Source of the DNA: Tomocerus qinae
Lineage: Eukaryota; Arthropoda; Collembola; Entomobryomorpha; Tomoceridae
NCBI GenBank assembly: GCA_020055645.1
Contig: CM034546.1
Coordinates: forward strand, 3,534,001 to 3,598,000
Length of the DNA: 64,000 nt
Reading direction: 5' to 3'
Positions 58,096-64,000 of this stretch are shown in pieces. The number at the start of each line of letters is the position of its first letter. The stretch's first letter is position 1. Made by a program: the position numbers and the translations under genes. The notes beneath the pieces are model-generated. The model did not search any database, had not been told where the DNA came from, and saw nothing but the letters and a program-made list of their open reading frames with translations.

Positions 58096-61000
58096 TGCCA
58101 GTAGGCAGAAGTCAAGAGTTTTATATTGAAATCATTACTATTAGATAAACGGCAAAAGTTAGTCACGTGATAATTCCGTTTGTATGTTTGCACTTCTGTG
58201 TGTTGATTTGCCGCAATTCTAAAACGCCAACCACGAACCACAATAGTGCCTTTAAAGCGGCAAATCCCTACATGTCCGAACCAGAAGAACTTCAAGCCAG
58301 TGTACATATCAAAATTACGCACTTTGCGATCAATAATTTCACAATAGGTAATGCAATCCTCAGCGCAATTAAGCCTGGTCAGTGCTGTGTGGTTAGTCGG
58401 GGACTTTCTCTCATTTTCCCCTTCTCTTTTTTAGAATTAATTGGCACACTACAGCATTCTTCTATATAGAGATTAATGATTATAACTATGAACCACTGTA
58501 GGTATACAGTTTTGTGCGAATTTATTTTGAAGATAAGAGAAGCGATTTTAAATTAAAGTACGTTAAAGCTAAGATGATTAAAAAAATTTTGACCCCGACT
58601 CTTGATTCTCCTATTTTGAAATAATAAGGATAGAATACAGGAAGTCTTGATTACTGTGTGGTGTGGTAATGAAAACGTCGTGAGTTTAGCTGGTATGGAA
58701 CGTTTTAAGATTATTAATTTTCATTCAGACCTGAAATTGCTAACTTATATTGTAATGGGTAAAAGTCACCAAGATGTCACCAGTCGATTTCATCATCAAA
58801 ATATATAATAATTGGGCTGAGTGACGCATAAACCTTTGGAGTTTGAAATAAATTAAAAACTGTGCAACCCGCTGATAGGAACAAGCGCTGGTGGAAATTA
58901 TGTATTTCACGGTATCCAAACTACAAAAATTTGTTCCAGTTTTCGGGAAATTTTTTTTCCCGGTTTTGGGGTACGAATAAATATATACAATTGCGCCACG
59001 CGCAAAAAGTTTGTGGCATTTAGAAGGGGAAAATTAATAAGAATAACCAATAACATTCCGCGAAATCGTAGAAACTTTTTGCTGTTTAGAGGCAAAAAAG
59101 TCGTTTGAAGGATAAAATTTCGTGCAGAGCAAGAAAAAGTCGACCAGCACTGAGCGTCGAGGAAAGAACAACTAGAAAGCAATTAGCAACACAATACAAA
59201 ATGTCCAATTTGTGATGGTGCTTTATTGTTTTCATTGTTTCCTTTGTCTTTTGGGAAACTTTGAACGGGCAATATGTATAGTGGTGGTTCAGAGTACTGT
59301 AGACCCTAAGCCACGTGATCATGGTAGGTAACAGGTGTAAGTTACTGATGCCCAAATTTCAATTTAAAACGTTATATAGTTGAAGTAAGATAATGGTTGG
59401 ACAAATAGCTTTCACAAACCTCTTTTACTTCAACTCAAAAAGTTAATTCGGTCTTAGTATAGGGCGAAGTTTTGGAATAAGTTTTTACTCTCTATCAATG
59501 TTAAATCTCTACCTCTGGCCCACTAAATTAGAAACCGTGAAAAGGTCAGTTGGAATTAAAATAAAATATCTAGGGAAAATTGGAATTTGTATGGCACACA
59601 CATAGATCTGGAAAGGATTAATATCTATTTCGTAACTCCCACGATAGCAAAAAACCTTCTAATTCTCATTTACAGCTACCTTAAACTGGCATTGAGTATT
59701 CATGTTACAATACAAAAAACTCCACGGAACAATTTATTCCATGATTCACACAAGAACATGATTTTCCATATTCTCATTAAATAACTTCCTACCAGGCTCA
59801 ATGGGCTTCTGAAAAGTAGTTAAGAATGTTAATATTAACCTGCTGGTTTGTTGTATAAACATTTTCTATGTTTAAATTGCATTCTCCCAAAAGGAGATGG
59901 AACATTACACATTTGAATCACATGTTGAAGAAAATTCAACCAAACCAAGCAACGTGGGACTGAAGACCAATACCCAAATGACACATCAGTACACTAAGGT
60001 TAGTTGACAAAATTTTCTGTACCTCTAGATATAAAAATTTAAATCAAATCATTGAACTGAATTAAATCCAGAAAATATAAGGCAAGTTATTATACGCACA
60101 ATTTTTTGTTCCCTGTCAATGGAATATTTATACTATCTTTCAACTATTAATTTTATCTATTATATGAATGCATATTTTTGTATTGCCTTATTCTGTTTTA
60201 GGAATAGCCTGGAATGAGAATGATAAAGTCACAATTATGATGATCTATGAACCTGTAAAGTACATTTTTTTTAAATTCGTCGATAACAAATTAAAGGCTT
60301 AGGGATGATTATTATTATTATTTTGAGTTAAGTTGTCTACACTGTGCTCGATTCTTCAAAATGTTGTATGTTCTCTTTTTAATAAGCTTCAACTTTATTT
60401 GTTCTTTATTTCTTGCTACGTATTTATTGTTTCCTACGTATTAATATTTATAGTTTGTTACAATTTCAAAGATGTTTCTATATAATATAACGTTACCCTT
60501 ACTAGGAATTTCCACAAAATGAAATAAAACACCAACAGCTGCATGTAGAAAACCAAATTCAGTATAGGAATATTTATTGCCTTCCTACATATTTATGCAT
60601 CCAGAAATTAAAATTGAGAGGCGATGACAAACAGACACCTCAAAATGAGTTTGGACCGGTATATTGCGAAATTCTAAATGCATTTGATAGAAAATTATCT
60701 TCATTTGGATGAAGGAGTCAGTATAAATAATTAAAACATTAACAAACATATTACTTCATTATTCCATATCTTGTCATAATCTGAGGCGTTTTCCAACTTT
60801 AGCAGATGCACTTGCATACATTTGCACGATGCATTTTCTTTAAAGGTTATCATATATATTACCCTCTGATATATTTCGGTGAGATTAGGTAAATACATTT
60901 CCCTGCTTAGCACAACTGTAGTTTCATTGAAATAATGACACACACCTTTATTGTAATTAATTTAATTGACCGTGAATAAATGATTAGTAAATTATAACTT

Positions 61001-62124
61001 CTTAAATTCAACAATTGAGTGAAAGAGAAAAAATGACATTTTTTAATATTTAGAATTTCGAGAGATAATTTTCATTGGTAAATTGATTGACTTATTATTA
61101 AGCTTCCTGTGAGCCATCGGCTGATGGAACACATTACTAAAAATTAGGATCTTTAAATTTTTATACTTCAGGAATTTCCAGTAGTTGCATGATATAATTT
61201 TGCTCAATCGGTAGGTGTTATATCGTCCCTTAAGGAAAGATTTAGCCTCAATAAATTATTGTACGACCGTAGGACCAGTTGTCTCAGAACCTTAGGGAAT
61301 TTCCCAAAAAAAGCATGAATTTTTCCGACTCCCATTTACCCTCAATGATAATTTTTGCTGGTTACCTAGCAACACCCCCATCTGTGGCAAAAACAATCTG
61401 AGTCTTTTGACACATGCACTCATAATCCTTCTTTTTTATCTGGGTTATCCAAAATTCCATATATGGAGAAACTACAACATTGAAATGCGTTTTTCACTAA
61501 TAAACTATTTGACCTGCATTTTAAGGGTAAACGTAAACGTGAATGACGTGAATGACTTTCCTAATTGAGTTACATTGTGCAATAAAGGTTGGTGAGCAAA
61601 ATATTAACACGCCTAAAATTTCCTCGTTAATTTTCCTCAAACCTTGAACTGATGGATATTGTACCAATTTCCTTTTAAGCGGCTATGATAATAAAATTAT
61701 TTATTAGTACAAATAAAAGTATTATATACTTTGTTTATTACTTGCCACACAATAAAAGTTTAAATATACGAAACAATAACATGTAGTTCGTTTTTACATA
61801 CAATATTCTGTAGTTATCGTATCAGATAGAGAGAGCTGTAATTGTGTCTTATGACATTAACTAATGCAAAATGCAACTAATAATTATCATTACTTTACTA
61901 ATGTGGTATTTACAAATACAGCAAAATATTTTCACAAGAAGCTTTAATCATAGATAAAGATTAACAGGATGTATGTTCCTAGGCAGGCTATAATAAATAA
62001 CTAAATATTATTACATGTGTAGTGTATCGCTTATAATTATGCTACTAAAAACATACTATATTACACTCAGTCTGCATCTAATTGTGTTTGTTGTGGTTTC
62101 CTCAACGAAGCCCAATTTATTACA
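58096..62124. other. 4 kb of unit B intergenic DNA
   Basis: 58096-59600 has no counterpart in unit A and shows no gene. From 59605 to 60790 it matches 35445-36660 closely (TCCCACGATAGCAAAAAACC, CTGGCATTGAGTATTCATG), and from about 61430 it matches 37365 onward. No gene or RNA is seen. Confidence 0.45.
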
Positions 62125-64000
62125 TTAAAAACTTTCAATACTCCAAACACTTTGGATAATATTGGTTCCTGGGATCCAAGTAAATACCCCACGCCTTTCA
62201 CTGTCTTTTTTATAAATGTCACTGGCATACAGTCGTTCGCCACTATAATAGATATTTTCTATATAGCAATATTCACCCATGGAGCGAATATGAAATCCAC
62301 CATTATGGATAGCAGTGCCAGGCGTCCACGTAAAAACATATCGACTCTCTAAATTGAATTCATATCGTGATACAAACAAATATTCTCCCCAGTGCAAGTT
62401 TTTGATACTGAAACCCCTCACACCTCCAAAAATCTTAACGTCAAATTTCCAATAGCTTTCTTTAGTTTTACCACTATGCCATGTAAACACTGTACGTCTC
62501 TCATGATCGTGTAAGAAATAACTTCCAGCAGCATGAAGGTACTCATTGTATTCAACATTGCGAATGCATTGTCTCTTGGCAAATATTGCATTTCTGATGC
62601 ATGCAGGATAATTATCTCTAGCATCGGCCAACTCTTTCCTTATTTCAGTCCCAACATTTTTGTAATTTCTCTGATTCATCAAACTGTTCATGTTGTCTGC
62701 TATTAAAACCGCATCAACACTGTCCATGTCACTGCTATTCATTTTCTTAAATATTTCAAGATGAATAAAAATGGATTCCGGAAAATAACTTTGTGACGTT
62801 GCATAGTCATAAAGCGTGTCAAACCCTTTTGTATTATAAATGTCATTAATTACATCTGCAATGATTTAACGACACAATCCTGTATTGTATTTGCAAATGA
62901 CATGCGCAAACTTCAAATTTTCAATATTTGAATATGTTTCGTTATTTATACTGTCTGTAAAGCTCTGTCTAGCTAAGGTCCTAATAATGCCTTGAAGATT
63001 TTGTGCAGCAGACTCGTATTGAGACTTAATTTCAGTATCAACATTTTTATAATTTACATTAGTCATCAAACGGTTTATATTGTATGATAATGAAATTAAT
63101 TTGAACATATCAAAGATATTTGTATCTATTTTCCTTAGAACTGTAAGATGGATAAAAATAATTTCTGGCAGACATAATTGTGCGTTTGAATATTCCATAA
63201 GTTTGTCGAACTCTATTTTGTCATAAGTCGCATTGATTGCCAGTGCCGTGATATTTAAAAACAGGTCTTTGCTATACACGTAAACATCATGCACTAATTG
63301 TTGATCTTCAGAATTTGCAAATGTTTCGTTCAATATACTGCTAATAAACTTTTGCTTAGTCATAATATCTTCAAAATTAGCTAGAGTATTATTTGCACTT
63401 AGTTTGAATTGACACCTAATTTCAGTATCTATATTTTTATAATATTTCTGGCGAATCAAATTATTGATACTGGTTGCTAATTGGAATAATTTTACAAGAT
63501 CCATACTGGTGTCGTTTCTAAGAATTGCTAAATGAATCACTGCGATTTCGAAGTATGGTTGTGTTGATGCAAATTGCAAAAGTGTTTCAAAATCAACTGC
63601 ATCATGAAGGTCAATAATTACGCTAGTTATAATGTTCCGAAACAAGTCTTTACTGTAATAAAGATTGCGAACTAACTGTTTTACTTCAGAATTGGAAAAT
63701 GACCCATGTAGTATACTTCCGAAAAGTTTTTGTTTGGCCAACCTTCCTAAATCTGATTTTATTTCTCTGCTAATATTTTTAGCTTCAGATATTAAAAAGG
63801 TTTTGGTTTTTTCGCTACCTATGACCATTGATTGGAGAGATTTTTCTAACAGTATTAGACCATCTACTGTAGCGTTTTGACCTTTGCTTAATTTTACCAA
63901 TTCCTTAAGGATATAAAATCTGGGCTTAATTGTTCGATATTTCTGCGCAAACGCAATCATTTCTTGCACCTTTTGAGGATACACGGTAAAATATTTAAAC
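62125..64000 (-). pseudogene. Secreted helical-repeat plus beta-trefoil-like gene, copy B (partial, one internal stop)
   Basis: Paralogue of 37972-41245, truncated by the window edge: the frame is open to 64000 (FKYFTVYPQKVQEM against FKYLIKYPQKAQEM). The helical repeats (EVKQLVRNLYYSKDLF, EDQQLVHDVYVYSKDLF, PEIIFIHLTVLRKI) and the three VFTW units (HDHERRTVFTWHSG, NLESRYVFTWTPG, DSERRGVFTWIPG) are all present. A single TAA at 62866-62868, next to a slightly divergent stretch (CKYNTGLCR), interrupts one continuous frame. No SINE is present here. Either it is a recent pseudogene or the stop is polymorphic or an assembly error. The trefoil part is about 90% identical to copy A. Confidence 0.78.

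Noticed and set aside
58130-58180. Target duplication for the LINE at 55857-58095
   Set aside because: AGTCACGGG before the tail and TAGTCACGTG beyond the 5' end are only loosely alike and not adjacent to the boundary.

Overview
The window looks like AT-rich nuclear DNA of an arthropod. Short introns (66-68 bp in two receptor genes), divergent seven-pass gustatory-type receptors, an intronless ionotropic receptor and many transposable elements fit a hexapod, and a springtail (Collembola) is my best guess. That guess is inference from protein style; no species marker is present.

Layout. 0-14.5 kb (minus strand): a tandem pair of gustatory-receptor-like (GR) genes, one dead (863-1705) and one apparently intact (10064-12381), inside a roughly 3-4 kb segmental duplication; between them lie a 5'-truncated LINE (3833-4420) and a 2-kb non-coding insertion with 14-bp target duplications (5889-7904). 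15-19.6 kb: a fold-back MITE, an internally deleted Helitron (minus strand, 3' end at 16185) and a 37-bp minisatellite with a 370-bp higher-order period. 20-28.5 kb (plus strand): a second GR pair, one dead and hit by a hAT-type MITE (20393-22029), one intact with three exons (26980-28323), with an intact intronless ionotropic receptor between them (23774-25786). 28.5-31.7 kb: a cluster of small inverted-repeat transposons, two with perfect 8-bp target duplications. 31.7-64 kb: a large tandem duplication of a two-gene unit (GR on plus, a secreted helical-repeat plus beta-trefoil-like gene on minus). In unit A the GR (32752-33975) is intact and the trefoil gene is split by a 536-bp tRNA-derived SINE. 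In unit B the GR is split by an 8.1-kb DNA transposon and the trefoil gene has an internal stop and runs off the window edge. A receptor-tyrosine-kinase fragment (about 43190-43640) lies between the units.

The most striking object is the 8141-bp transposon at 46362-54502. It has a 9-bp target duplication, terminal inverted repeats near 0.9 kb whose outer 200 bp are identical by eye, GC-rich subterminal minisatellites, and a four-exon gene of a transposase-like RNase-H-type family (DUF7869-like, from memory). An internally deleted LINE is nested inside it.

How it fits together: this is a chemoreceptor neighbourhood evolving by birth and death. In each of three GR pairs one copy is open and the other is a pseudogene, and mobile elements caused or accompany much of the damage. 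All coordinates of exons and repeats were read by eye; no alignment or database search was run.
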